A DNA stretch of 64,000 nt from Hyphomonas sp. (GTDB lineage Bacteria > Pseudomonadota > Alphaproteobacteria > Caulobacterales > Hyphomonadaceae): the NCBI RefSeq assembly GCF_018402285.1, contig NZ_JAGYJH010000003.1:1178001-1242000 (forward strand), in the 5' to 3' direction. This document shows positions 37,092 to 45,818 of this stretch, one piece after another. The position numbers and the translations under genes are program-made. Positions within the stretch are counted from its first letter, which is position 1; each line of letters starts with the position of its first letter. The notes below the pieces were generated by a model. It saw only the letters and a program-made list of their open reading frames with translations. It did no database searches and had not been told where the DNA came from.

Positions 37092-38225
37092 CTAGTCCTG
37101 TGGGATCGTGATATCGAAGGAATAGAGCAGGGTTTTCTGCCCGCCGGAAAAGTTGTTGTCCGACACCATCCAGACGCGGATGGCCCCGTTCTGCAGGGCC
37201 TCTGCGGCGAGGCCTTCAAAGTTATCCACCAGGAGCGGACGGGACAGCGTGAGCGAATGCGTTTCGTCTGCGCCCCATGTCAGGCGGATGCGGTTGCCCT
37301 GAACGGGGTCCCAGGCGCGGAACATGTCCAATGTGCGGGCAGAGCCATCGGGCAGGGCGAGGATTTCGCGGGCGACGAAGCCATGGAGGGCCGGCGCGGG
37401 GGCGCTCTGGCCGGTCCATTCAGCGGTGCCATCGGCCAGTACCTGGCCCAGCGGCGAGACGCTCAGCATGCCTTCATAGCCAAAGCCAAGCGCGCCGCCT
37501 GCCTCAAGGAAGATCGCTTCAGGGCCCTGATTTTCATCGATATTCCGGCGCTCATATGTCTCCGGCAGGGCGGCGACGGAGGCTGCGCGCGCCGCTGATC
37601 CGCAGGCTGTCAGCGCGAAGGCTTCGATGCGGAAGTCGCGCTCGAAGCTGACCAGGGCGAGGCCGTCTGACCAGACGAGGCCCTCGGCATCGCCGCTTTT
37701 CTTGCCCGAGATCTGGGCGCCGCTACGCCCTTGCATATAGGCGATTTTTGCTCCTGAAGGGGCGCCGTTTTCCAGGTCGATCCAGATGAAGGCACCGGCA
37801 TCGGAGACGGTCAGCAGGCCGCCGCCTTCAGACGGGGGCAGGCGGGCGAGGCCGGAGAGGCCGCCAAAGTTCGAGTTGGGCGAGGAAAGCTCCCAGGCCC
37901 CTGAAAGTATTGCCGTTTCCGGGATGCGGCGGGCGATCTGATCGGCGGCGCCGAGCGAAACGGGCGTCACGGAGAGGTCAATCGGGAGAGGTTCCTGACG
38001 CTTTGTGCCGGCCGGGCAGGAGGCGGACATCAGCGTCTTTGCGTGGTCACGGACGCGCCAAAGGCGGTCAACCGCGGCCAGATGAGGGTCACTTTCGGCC
38101 ATTTCCGGGCGGTCCGGGACACTTCCGGACACAGGCGCGGCCCCTGCGCCGACGTTCTGAGGCGCCGCGCAGGTGACCATCAGCGAAGCCGCCAGGAGGG
38201 CCGGCAAAAGCTTGAAGAGGCGCAT
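37092..38225 (-). CDS. phytase-like esterase domain lipoprotein
   Basis: A 377-residue predicted lipoprotein: signal peptide with lipobox LMVTCAAP, a short linker and a beta-propeller typical of the phytase-like (COG4246) family (GLSGLARLPPSEGGGLLTVSDAGAFIWI, NQGPEAIFLEAGG, LVDNFEGLAAEAL). Members are annotated as esterase-like proteins of the phytase family; biochemical roles are not established. Start at 38225 puts the signal peptide at the N terminus. Confidence 0.82.
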   Translation of the reverse strand: MRLFKLLPALLAASLMVTCAAPQNVGAGAAPVSGSVPDRPEMAESDPHLAAVDRLWRVRDHAKTLMSASCPAGTKRQEPLPIDLSVTPVSLGAADQIARRIPETAILSGAWELSSPNSNFGGLSGLARLPPSEGGGLLTVSDAGAFIWIDLENGAPSGAKIAYMQGRSGAQISGKKSGDAEGLVWSDGLALVSFERDFRIEAFALTACGSAARAASVAALPETYERRNIDENQGPEAIFLEAGGALGFGYEGMLSVSPLGQVLADGTAEWTGQSAPAPALHGFVAREILALPDGSARTLDMFRAWDPVQGNRIRLTWGADETHSLTLSRPLLVDNFEGLAAEALQNGAIRVWMVSDNNFSGGQKTLLYSFDITIPQD

Positions 38226-38361
38226 AGGCAGACTCCAGAGAATCACGTCACGGGCTATCGGGGAGAACGGGGACCACGGAATGACAAAGGTCTGACCATT
38301 TCGTGAAAAGGTGTGCCGCCCCCTCTGGATTTAGAAAGCGAACCCTTTCAGGTTTAAGGAC

Positions 38362-38826
38362 ATGAGTCAGATACCCCTTGCCCGACGCTCTCCCATACCG
38401 CCGGAGAACTGCAATCTTGCCCGTGCCATCGAGCTGATCGGTGACCGTTGGACGATGCTGATTCTGCGCGCCGCGCTGTATGGCGTGCGCCGATTTGATG
38501 ATTTCCAGTCGGAGCTGAAATGCCCGCGCACCGTACTGTCGGGCCGTCTCAAGGTCCTTGTCGATGCCGGCCTGCTGACCAGGCGGACCTACAAGGTGCC
38601 GGGCAAGCGCGCGCGGCCTGAATATGTGCTCTCGGCCATGGGCATCTCGCTGCGGCCGATCCTGATCGGGCTGACCCAGTGGGGCGATGTGTGGCTCGGC
38701 CAGGGAGAGCCTGCGCCGATCAGCTTCACCAAGGCGGGCTCCAAGGGCGCAATCCGCGCCGCCTTCGTGGACGCGGAGGGCCGGGAAGTGCGCCCCGATC
38801 AGATCCGCGCAGTCCTGCGCGGATAA
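38362..38826 (+). CDS. HxlR family transcriptional regulator
   Basis: A 154-residue winged-helix protein with the HxlR motif CNLARAIELIGDRWTMLILRAALYGVRRFDDFQ and LSGRLKVLVDAGLLTRRTYK. HxlR proteins often sense redox or electrophiles through the N-terminal Cys. A short inverted repeat, AACC-N7-GGTT, at about 38341-38355 lies directly before the start and could be its own operator. The target genes are unknown; the neighbour on the other side is a divergent lipoprotein gene. Confidence 0.87.
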   Translation: MSQIPLARRSPIPPENCNLARAIELIGDRWTMLILRAALYGVRRFDDFQSELKCPRTVLSGRLKVLVDAGLLTRRTYKVPGKRARPEYVLSAMGISLRPILIGLTQWGDVWLGQGEPAPISFTKAGSKGAIRAAFVDAEGREVRPDQIRAVLRG

Positions 38827-38926
38827 CTCACAATTTGTGCAGGCGGGGCCTCATTTGGCTCTTGCAAACAGCCCGCTTCCCGCATATTCCGTCCGCTTCG
38901 CCGAGGAGGCGGACACATTGTCGGAT

Positions 38927-39001
38927 GCGGGCGTAGCTCAGTGGTAGAGCACAACCTTGCCAAGGTTGGGGTCGAGAGTTCGAATCTCTTCGCCCGCTCC
39001 A
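38927..39001 (+). tRNA. tRNA-Gly (anticodon GCC)
   Basis: Complete cloverleaf: acceptor arms GCGGGCG (38927-38933) and CGCCCGC (38991-38997), anticodon arm AACCTTGCCAAGGTT with GCC, T-arm GAGAGTTCGAATCTC, T38998 discriminator and an encoded CCA. Confidence 0.96.
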
Positions 39002-39084
39002 GACAGAAACCAGCCAAGACAACTTAACGAAGCGACGCAGCGAGGTCCTGGCGGCTCGCAAGCCGTCTGGCGCTGAGGCTGATT

Positions 39085-39471
39085 TCAGACCGTGAAACGG
39101 ATGGCCACGTCGTTGCCGTCCTGGCGGATGAATTCGGCAGGCGAATTGATGCCGAGCTTGGCCGAGACGAAAAAGAACCGGGCCGGCAGCATGACCTTGT
39201 GATGGAAGCGTATGCGCGCTCCGGTGGCAGAAATGTCTATGCAGACGCCTTCTTCCCGTCCCTTCGGCTCCCAGACCAGAACGCAGGTTGCCCAGGTCGA
39301 CTCGCGGTTGGCCCGAGGGGCCCGGCGGGTCGACTTGATCTGCTCATTCGGCACAGTTGAGCGCAAAGCGGCTGAAAGACGCTCTTGGGATACTGCCGGG
39401 GGCTTTTTTCCAAACACCACCGGTGCGGGAGCTCCTCCAAGGCTAAACAAGCTGTTGGGAACCTGTCCCAA
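39085..39471 (-). CDS. PilZ-domain protein
   Basis: A 128-residue protein whose C-terminal half carries the PilZ c-di-GMP signature: RRAPRANR followed by CIDISATGARIRF. The N-terminal 45 residues are Pro/Ala-rich and not conserved. It probably binds c-di-GMP and affects motility or adhesion; no catalytic domain is attached and no partner gene is adjacent. Confidence 0.82.
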   Translation of the reverse strand: MGQVPNSLFSLGGAPAPVVFGKKPPAVSQERLSAALRSTVPNEQIKSTRRAPRANRESTWATCVLVWEPKGREEGVCIDISATGARIRFHHKVMLPARFFFVSAKLGINSPAEFIRQDGNDVAIRFTV

Positions 39472-39632
39472 TTCTGGAACGATTGGAACCCCAATGGTGC
39501 CGTGTTTGGTTTAGGAATTGGTAAAGTGATGCATAAACTGACGTCGCGCTTTCCTGCTGCAGCCGGTTTCCTATGGACAGTTTAACGGCTGCGCCCCTAG
39601 CTTCTGCCAGGGTAGGCTTGCGGGGCTGTGAG

Positions 39633-40067
39633 ATGACGATCGGCGAGATTGCAGAGCGGGTCTATCTGAGCCTGATCGGCGTTTCGGCGCTCATCGGCAT
39701 TTATGGCTTCCTGCTCTACCGCAACAGCTGGCGCTGGCGGCAGCTGGCGGCAAGCTATCCCGCGCCGCCCGGCGAGAAGCCCGATCGCCAGCACTGGACC
39801 AATCTCGTGCTGACAGGGGTGAACCCCGCCTGGAACAGCTATTCCGGGATCACCCTTATCGGCGTAAACCGGCGGGGGGTGTTCTTGCGCCTTCTGCCAC
39901 CCTTTTCTTTCCTGCATGCGCCGCTTTTCTTTCCGCACCATCAGGTGTCGCTGACGCCTACGCGCTGGCTGCTGCAGGAGGCTTATGAGATCGAACTGCG
40001 CGGGGGATTTCCGATCCGCATGATTATCAATGCGAAGGCCAAAAGCTGGATTGAGCGCGAGCGCTGA
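39633..40067 (+). CDS. single-TM protein of unknown function
   Basis: About 144 residues. One N-terminal TM helix (LSLIGVSALIGIYGFLLY) is followed by a basic, aromatic-rich cytoplasmic or periplasmic part (WRWRQLAASYPAPPG and LTGVNPAWNSYSGITLIGVNRRGVFLRL). No family was recognised. The start may be ATG 39573 (20 residues longer) or 39633; the latter puts the TM near the N terminus. The gene is convergent with the hydratase gene. Confidence 0.6.
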   Translation: MTIGEIAERVYLSLIGVSALIGIYGFLLYRNSWRWRQLAASYPAPPGEKPDRQHWTNLVLTGVNPAWNSYSGITLIGVNRRGVFLRLLPPFSFLHAPLFFPHHQVSLTPTRWLLQEAYEIELRGGFPIRMIINAKAKSWIERER

Positions 40068-40847
40068 CTAGCGGTAGGTGAAGGCTGCCGGGCGCTTGGC
40101 CAGGAAGGCGCGGTAACCCTCCTGGAAATCCTCATTGGCGAAGCCTTCCAGGAAGAGGGCTTCGGCTTCCGGGCTGGTATCCTGCCAGCCTGATTGCAGC
40201 CCGCGGATCATCTGCTTGATGGCGCGCGCAGACCATTGGGATGTGGCGGCGATTTCACTGGCCCAGCTGCGGGCGGCCTGCAGGGCCGCGCCGGTTTCTG
40301 CAAGGCGGTCGATGAGGCCGATTGCAAGCGCGTCTGATGCGCCGATGATGCGCCCGGTGAAGAGGAGGTCCTTCGTGGCCCCCGGGCCGATGGCAGCAAG
40401 CAGGCGGCGGGTGTCGCCGGCAGGATAGACAAGGCCGAGCTTGCCTGGGGTAACGCCGAATTTCGCGCCGGCCCCGGCAACGCGCAGATCGGCGGCCATG
40501 GCGAGGCTGACGCCGCCGCCGACGCAGGCGCCTTCGATGGCGGCGATCACCGGCTTTTCGCTGGTCTCGATCGCGTCCAGCGCGGCGGCGATGCTCTGGC
40601 CCGAGGCGCGCGCGGTTTCGGGCGTGGCGTAGATGGTCTCGAATTCTGAGATGTCAGCGCCGGCCGCAAAGGCGCCAGCGGCTCCGCCATGGATGAGGAT
40701 CAGCTTCACTTGCCGATCGGCGTTGGCCTCTGCGACGAGGCCGGGAATGGCGCGCCACATGGCAACCGAGAGGGCGTTCCGCCGCTCGGGCCGGTTGAGC
40801 ACGATTTCGGCGAAGGTGCCGGAGAGGTCGAGACGGATCGGGGGCAT
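40068..40847 (-). CDS. enoyl-CoA hydratase/isomerase family protein
   Basis: A 259-residue crotonase-fold protein: N-terminal LNRPERRNALSVAM, oxyanion-hole residues around GAFAAGADISEFE, AAIEGACVGGGVSLAMAADLRVA, and the helical end HQ-like LAKRPAAFTYR. A catalytic Glu expected after GACVGGG is replaced in part by other residues (KFGVTPGKLGL), so the exact reaction is uncertain. Probably acts in fatty acid or aromatic acid breakdown. It stands alone. Confidence 0.85.
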   Translation of the reverse strand: MPPIRLDLSGTFAEIVLNRPERRNALSVAMWRAIPGLVAEANADRQVKLILIHGGAAGAFAAGADISEFETIYATPETARASGQSIAAALDAIETSEKPVIAAIEGACVGGGVSLAMAADLRVAGAGAKFGVTPGKLGLVYPAGDTRRLLAAIGPGATKDLLFTGRIIGASDALAIGLIDRLAETGAALQAARSWASEIAATSQWSARAIKQMIRGLQSGWQDTSPEAEALFLEGFANEDFQEGYRAFLAKRPAAFTYR

Positions 40848-40987
40848 GGCATACCGCGGAGGACTGAAGGGGCTGGCCGCTTATCGGCGGGCAGGGCGCC
40901 CGATGCAATGGACGGGCCCTGAACGCAGGAAGCCCCGGCAGGGGGGCCGGGGCTTCCATCTGTCTGGTGCATCAGGCCTGAAGGCGA

Positions 40988-42472
40988 TCAGGCGTCTGCG
41001 CGTTCCCTGAAGCGGCGCGGGCGGCCTGCATTGGACGCGCGCTGGGGCTGCCCGCCTGAAGACTGCGAGCCGGACGGGCCCTTGCGATGGGGACGGTTGC
41101 CGCCGCGCTCGAAGCTCTGGCCTGCGTCCTGGCCAGAAGACTGATCAGAGCGTTGGCTCGAATTCCGGCTCGGGTCGTAGCCGGACTTTCCGCCGGTACG
41201 GCCTTCGGAGCTGCGGCCCTCGCTGTTGCGGCCCGATGACTGGCCGCCCTTGTAGCCACCCCCAGTGCCGGAGCGGTTGCCAGCACGGCCGCCGCCACCT
41301 GAGCGGTTGCCTTGCGGCTTGCCCGGCTTGCGCAGGGGCTCGTCCGGCAGGAATTCGCCGTTCGGGGCGAGCTTCAGGCCGGTGAGCTTTTCAATGGCGC
41401 GCAGGGTCGGGCGTTCGTCCTTGGAAACGAAGGAGATCGCAATGCCGGTTGCGCCGGCACGGGCCGTGCGGCCGATGCGGTGTACGAACTGTTCGGGAAC
41501 GTCCGGCAGGTCGTAGTTGATGACATGGCCAAGGCCGTCAATGTGAATGCCGCGCGCGGCAATGTCGGTTGCCACAAGGATCGGCACGCGGCCGGCCTTG
41601 AAGGCGTCGAGCGCTTTCTGGCGCTGGGCCTGGCTCTTGTTACCATGGATGGCAACGGAATCGATGTCGGCCTTCGCCAGACGCTTCACAACGCCGTCAG
41701 CGCCATGCTTCGTGCGTGTAAAGACGATAGCCGAGCGAAGTTCAGGCTCTCGGATCTTCTCGACGAGCAGCGAGAGTTTCTCGGACTGTTCGACAAAGCA
41801 GACGCGCTGTTCGATGCGGCCGGCCGGGGAGGCAGGCGGCGCCACCGAGACTTCGGCCGGATTGCGCAGGAAGGTGGCGGCCAGCGCTTCGACGCTTTTC
41901 GGCATGGTGGCCGAGAAGAACAGCGTCTGGCGCTTGGAGGGCACGTTCTTGGCGATGGCGCGAAGGGCGTGAATGAAGCCAAGGTCCAGCATCTGGTCGG
42001 CTTCGTCGAGGATGAGGGTTTCGACCTTGTCGAGCGACACGGCGCGCTGCTCCATGAGGTCGATCAGACGGCCGGGCGTTGCCACCAGGATATGGGCGCC
42101 ACGCTCAAGCTGGCGGATCTGGCCGCCGATCTTGGCGCCGCCGCAAACCATCACGACACGGAGGTTGAGGCCTGCGCCATAGGTGCCGAAGGAGGTTGCA
42201 ATCTGGCCTGCGAGTTCGCGGGTCGGGGCGAGCACGAGAACGCGCGTGCCGCGGACGGGTGCCGGGGTTGCGTTGCGGCTGAGGCGATCCAGGATCGGGG
42301 CCGCAAAGGCGAGGGTCTTGCCGGTGCCGGTCTGGGCAAGGCCGACAATGTCGCGGCCTTCAATGACCAGCGGGATGGCTTTCTGCTGGATCGGGGTGGG
42401 GGCCGTGTAGCCAGCTTTGGTCAGAGTCGTGAGGATACGGCCGGAGAGGCCGAGGGATTGGAAATCGGACAT
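40988..42472 (-). CDS. DEAD-box RNA helicase, RhlE-like
   Basis: About 494 residues. Q motif YTAPTPIQQKAIP, motif I AQTGTGKT, motif II DEAD (LILDEADQML), SAT as SATMP, and motif VI HRIGRTARAG are all present, then a long Gly/Arg/Ser-rich C-terminal tail (GGGRAGNRSGTGGGYKGGQ onward), as in RhlE and CsdA proteins for RNA unwinding in ribosome assembly or cold adaptation. Met at 42472 resembles family starts (MSDFQSLGLS); 42487 is 5 codons longer. The 236-bp region upstream is likely promoter and leader. Confidence 0.92.
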   Translation of the reverse strand: MSDFQSLGLSGRILTTLTKAGYTAPTPIQQKAIPLVIEGRDIVGLAQTGTGKTLAFAAPILDRLSRNATPAPVRGTRVLVLAPTRELAGQIATSFGTYGAGLNLRVVMVCGGAKIGGQIRQLERGAHILVATPGRLIDLMEQRAVSLDKVETLILDEADQMLDLGFIHALRAIAKNVPSKRQTLFFSATMPKSVEALAATFLRNPAEVSVAPPASPAGRIEQRVCFVEQSEKLSLLVEKIREPELRSAIVFTRTKHGADGVVKRLAKADIDSVAIHGNKSQAQRQKALDAFKAGRVPILVATDIAARGIHIDGLGHVINYDLPDVPEQFVHRIGRTARAGATGIAISFVSKDERPTLRAIEKLTGLKLAPNGEFLPDEPLRKPGKPQGNRSGGGGRAGNRSGTGGGYKGGQSSGRNSEGRSSEGRTGGKSGYDPSRNSSQRSDQSSGQDAGQSFERGGNRPHRKGPSGSQSSGGQPQRASNAGRPRRFRERADA

Positions 42473-42723
42473 GATTACTTTCGTCATGAAGGCGCCGGAA
42501 CTGCCTGTGGCAGCCAGCGTGCGGGTCGAATAACGGCCCGGCGTGATACAGGACGTGGGGTGAATTGTCTCTAAGGAGGGGTCTGGAACGTTTCAGATAA
42601 CTCTGACTTGCTCGCTCACGCAGACCCGACCAGGCGGAAATCCGCCCTAACCTGCGGGCCTATGCGCTTGTTATTTCAGGAAGTCAAACACTCTTCCCAG
42701 CTGTACCGGTCTGGCACAGCGTC

Positions 42724-43566
42724 TCATCCGCCGCCGGAAGGCGCGGTTGCCGTTGCCTGATAGGCCTGCCAGCAGCCGATCCCGGCTTCATTGTAGGCGC
42801 GCATCGCAGCGACCATTTCGAGGAAGCGCTTCTGGTTTCCGAGTGCCGGCGGCAGAAGGGGATCGAAGTTGATGGCGCGGATGGCGGCCTGGCCGATGAG
42901 CAGGGTTTCGCGGGCCGCGTCTGCGGCGGAAAGGCCAGGCAGGCGGGCGAGGCTTTCGGTCATGGCGCCGATGGCGTCGTCGTAGGAGCGCTCCAGGGCC
43001 TGCGCCGACCAGAGCGCCGGCCAGTTGCGAAGGCCCGGGCCGGCCATGCCGGAGACACGCAGGACCGGGAGGGTGTCGTCCGCGCCGATGCCGATCAGGT
43101 CTTCCCGGTGAGCGTCCAAAGGCCGGGCGAGATTTGCCGGGCGCGCCCAGAGCCCATCCCCGGCCTCCTGATAGCCGAAAAGGGCAAGGGCGCGTTCGCG
43201 CGTGCGCAGCTGGCGCCGGTCGCGACGGCCAAGGTGATGGGTCATCGCCACCAGCCAGTCGCCATTCCAGGGGACGACCTTGTCTGCCACGTCCCGCCAT
43301 TGCTGCACGCGCCGGGTGAGCGCGCGGGCCTTCGGGCCGGGCACATAGACGCCGCGCTCAGGGCTTTCCAGCAGGCCTTCCTTGAGCAGGCGGGTGGCCG
43401 CGACGCGCAGGGTGGCGGGCTCGATCTCAAACAGGGCGCCGGCATGGATGAGGCTGGCGATCCCCTGACGGTCCGTGTCGATAGAGCTGATCAGCGACAG
43501 GATCAGCGCCTTCGCCGTCAGGTCCTGCGGCGTCAGAGGATTAAAATAATACGTGAATTGACCCAT
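42724..43566 (-). CDS. PaaX family transcriptional regulator
   Basis: A 280-residue protein with a PaaX-type N-terminal winged helix (LTAKALILSLISSIDTDR...LRVAATRLLKEGLLESPERGVYV), the central domain and the PaaX C-terminal domain ending (RFLEMVAAMRAYNEAGIGCWQAY). In phenylacetate gene clusters PaaX binds phenylacetyl-CoA; no such cluster is here. The gene is divergent from the fatty acid desaturase gene with only 53 bp between, so it may control that gene in response to an acyl-CoA (inference). Confidence 0.82.
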   Translation of the reverse strand: MGQFTYYFNPLTPQDLTAKALILSLISSIDTDRQGIASLIHAGALFEIEPATLRVAATRLLKEGLLESPERGVYVPGPKARALTRRVQQWRDVADKVVPWNGDWLVAMTHHLGRRDRRQLRTRERALALFGYQEAGDGLWARPANLARPLDAHREDLIGIGADDTLPVLRVSGMAGPGLRNWPALWSAQALERSYDDAIGAMTESLARLPGLSAADAARETLLIGQAAIRAINFDPLLPPALGNQKRFLEMVAAMRAYNEAGIGCWQAYQATATAPSGGG

Positions 43567-43619
43567 TGCGTCATTTTATGTAATAAGTGTTGAGGAACAG
43601 ATAATGGGAGCGGCCGCAT

Positions 43620-44540
43620 ATGCAATCCTTAGCCAAGATTTCCGATGTCCTGTCAAAAGACGAGCTGAATGCGCTCCGGCAGAAATCGGACCTGAAGGCG
43701 CTGGCCACTCTGGTGTGGAACTGGGGGCTGATTGTTGCGGCGTTTGCAATCGCCATTGTCTGGCCCAATCCGCTGACGATCCTGCTGGGGGTTGTCATCC
43801 TGGGCGGGCGCCAGCTGGGCCTCGGTATCATCAATCATGACTGCGCCCACCATGCCTTCTTCAGGAGCAAGGCCGTGGATGATTTTGTCGGTCACTGGAT
43901 TGTCGGGGCACCGATGAATATTTCGCTGGCCGCCTACCGCGCCTATCATCTGAAACACCACCAGTATGCGGGTACGCCGGATGACCCCGATATCGGCTTC
44001 GTGAAGAATTACCCCGTGCCTGCGCAGAGCCTGCGCCGCAAGTTCGTGCGCGACCTGAGCGGGCAGACCGGATATCGCGACACGCTGCGCAAGATAAGCA
44101 ATTTCAAACTGTCCCGGAACTGGCCCTGGCTGACCTTTCATATCCTGCTGCTGGGGACGGTGACGCTGGCAGGCGCGCCCTGGGCCTATCTGATGTGGTG
44201 GGCGGCGGAGATCTTCGTTTATCCTGCGATTGTCCGCCTGCGGCAGATCGGCGAGCATGGCACGGCGCCAGACCGCACCAGCCGCGACGCGCGCCTCAAC
44301 ACAGGCACCACGACCGCGCCCTTCTGGCAGCGCGTGCTGGTGGCGCCCAACAATGTGAACTTCCATCTGGAGCATCACCTGTTTGCGCACATCCCGCCCT
44401 ATAACCTGCGCCGGATGCATACGCTGCTCGCCTCGCGGGGCTATTATGACGGCGTCGACTGCATTTCGCGGGATTATTTCGATGTGCTGCGACGCGCGGT
44501 TCGCAAGGACGATGCGGCCGGGATGGTACCTGCCGAATAG
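43620..44540 (+). CDS. fatty acid desaturase
   Basis: A 306-residue membrane di-iron desaturase with all His boxes: HDCAHHAFF, HLKHHQY and HLEHHLFAHIP, and several hydrophobic segments. It introduces a double bond into an acyl chain, or hydroxylates a lipid or carotenoid. ATG 43620 follows GGAG-like sequence, just after the shared PaaX promoter. Likely regulated by the divergent PaaX-type protein. Confidence 0.85.
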   Translation: MQSLAKISDVLSKDELNALRQKSDLKALATLVWNWGLIVAAFAIAIVWPNPLTILLGVVILGGRQLGLGIINHDCAHHAFFRSKAVDDFVGHWIVGAPMNISLAAYRAYHLKHHQYAGTPDDPDIGFVKNYPVPAQSLRRKFVRDLSGQTGYRDTLRKISNFKLSRNWPWLTFHILLLGTVTLAGAPWAYLMWWAAEIFVYPAIVRLRQIGEHGTAPDRTSRDARLNTGTTTAPFWQRVLVAPNNVNFHLEHHLFAHIPPYNLRRMHTLLASRGYYDGVDCISRDYFDVLRRAVRKDDAAGMVPAE

Positions 44541-44580
44541 GGACTGCGGGGAGAGGCCGGATACGTCTCTTGACGCCAAT

Positions 44581-44594
44581 TGCTACCGGTGTCA
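44581..44594. promoter_or_regulatory. predicted LacI operator upstream of the pel10-esterase unit
   Basis: TGCTACCGGTGTCA fits the TGnnACCGGTnnCA motif found five more times in this locus (52122, 52146, 53169, 55921, 58461). It lies 46 bases before the pectate lyase start. Confidence 0.65.
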
Positions 44595-44640
44595 TTTTTC
44601 CTCCGGCGCGGCCGCATTGCCGCGATGGAGGAAGGCCGGA

Positions 44641-45818
44641 ATGGCAATCGGTATATCGGGAAAAGCGGGCCTGCGCGCCCTGCTCACGGCAGGCGTGGTC
44701 CTGTCGCTCGGTGGCTTGGCCTGTGCCCGGCCACCGCTGCCGCTGGACCGATTTCAGGACGCGATCCATCACTGGCAGATGAAGGGCGGGGAAGACTATC
44801 CGCGCCATGACCCGGCCGACATAGCGGCAATTGCCGACAATCTTCTGCTTCTCCAGCGCGATCATGGCGGCTGGGTGCAGAACCGCGACCCGCTGCAGGT
44901 TCTGCGCCCGGCCGACGTGGAAGCGCTGATGGCCGAGAAGGCGGAGCCGCGCGGCAGCTTCGACAACCGCAATGTTTACACTCAGATCGAGTATCTGATG
45001 GGCGCCTATGATCGCCTTGGGGACGCGCGTTACCTTGAAGGGGCGAGGCGCGGGCTGGGCTATCTCATTGCCAACCAGATGCAGGGGTGTGGGGGCTGGC
45101 CCCATACAGTTCCACCGCAATCGCACTATCAGGGCCGCATCACGGTGGCCGATGAAGTTTTTTCCGGGCCACTCGCCCTGCTGCGGAGCATTGCCGAAGC
45201 GCGCGCGCCAATGAATGGGTTCGGCGCAGAAACGCAGGCGCAGGCGGCCGCTGCCCTTGAGCGCGGCGAAGCGTGCCTTCTGAAACTTCAGGTCCGCCAG
45301 GGCGAGACGCTGGCCGGGTGGGCCGGGCAGTATGACCCCGGCACGCTGCAGCCGATGGGCGGGCGCAGCTTTGAATTGCCCGGAATAGTCTCTGAAGAGA
45401 CGGTGGCGATCCTGCGCTATCTCATGTCCATCGAGGCGCCATCGCCTGAGATCATCGCGAGCGTGAAGGGCGGCGCGGAGTGGCTGGCCCGGGTCAAGAT
45501 CGAAGGGGTGCGCCTCGAAACCGTTAAGCTTGATCAGTCAGCGGAATACCGCTTCCATGATGCGGATTTTGACCGGCGTCTGGTCGAGGATGCCGGTGCC
45601 CCCCGCTCTGGGCGCGTTTCTACGATCTGGAGGACAATAGCGTCGTTCTGGCCAACCGGGACGGGATTCGGGTGGAGCGCTACGACCAGGTCGATCCAGA
45701 GCGCCGTACGGGGTATAGCTGGTACGGGACATGGCCTTCCAGCCTGGTGGCGAAGGAATATCCCCACTGGCATTGCCGGGTGCTATCGAGCCCCGTGGAG
45801 GGCGGCGCATGCAAGTAA
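44641..45818 (+). pseudogene. family 10 pectate lyase (Pel10), frameshifted near its C terminus
   Basis: Exported polygalacturonate lyase (signal peptide GLRALLTAGVVLSLGGLACA). The alpha-toroid fold of the PL10 family is seen in DNRNVYTQIEYLMGAYDRLGD and GGWPHTVPPQ. At 45599-45604 a six-C run shifts the frame; one more C restores APPLWARFYDLEDNSVVLA and ERRTGYSWYG, ending at 45816-45818, with a family-normal length of 392. GGAAGG is before ATG 44641. The esterase start lies 9 bases inside the restored end, so coupling also argues for the restored frame. A cryptic slippage site is possible, because the change is at a homopolymer. Confidence 0.82.

Noticed and set aside
38828..39061. 77-codon minus frame across the tRNA-Gly gene
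   Set aside because: It overlaps a complete tRNA and has no family features.
42699..42714. ACCGGT-containing sequence upstream of the DEAD-box helicase
   Set aside because: Spacing of the flanking bases does not fit the TGnnACCGGTnnCA motif, and the adjacent genes are unrelated to pectin.
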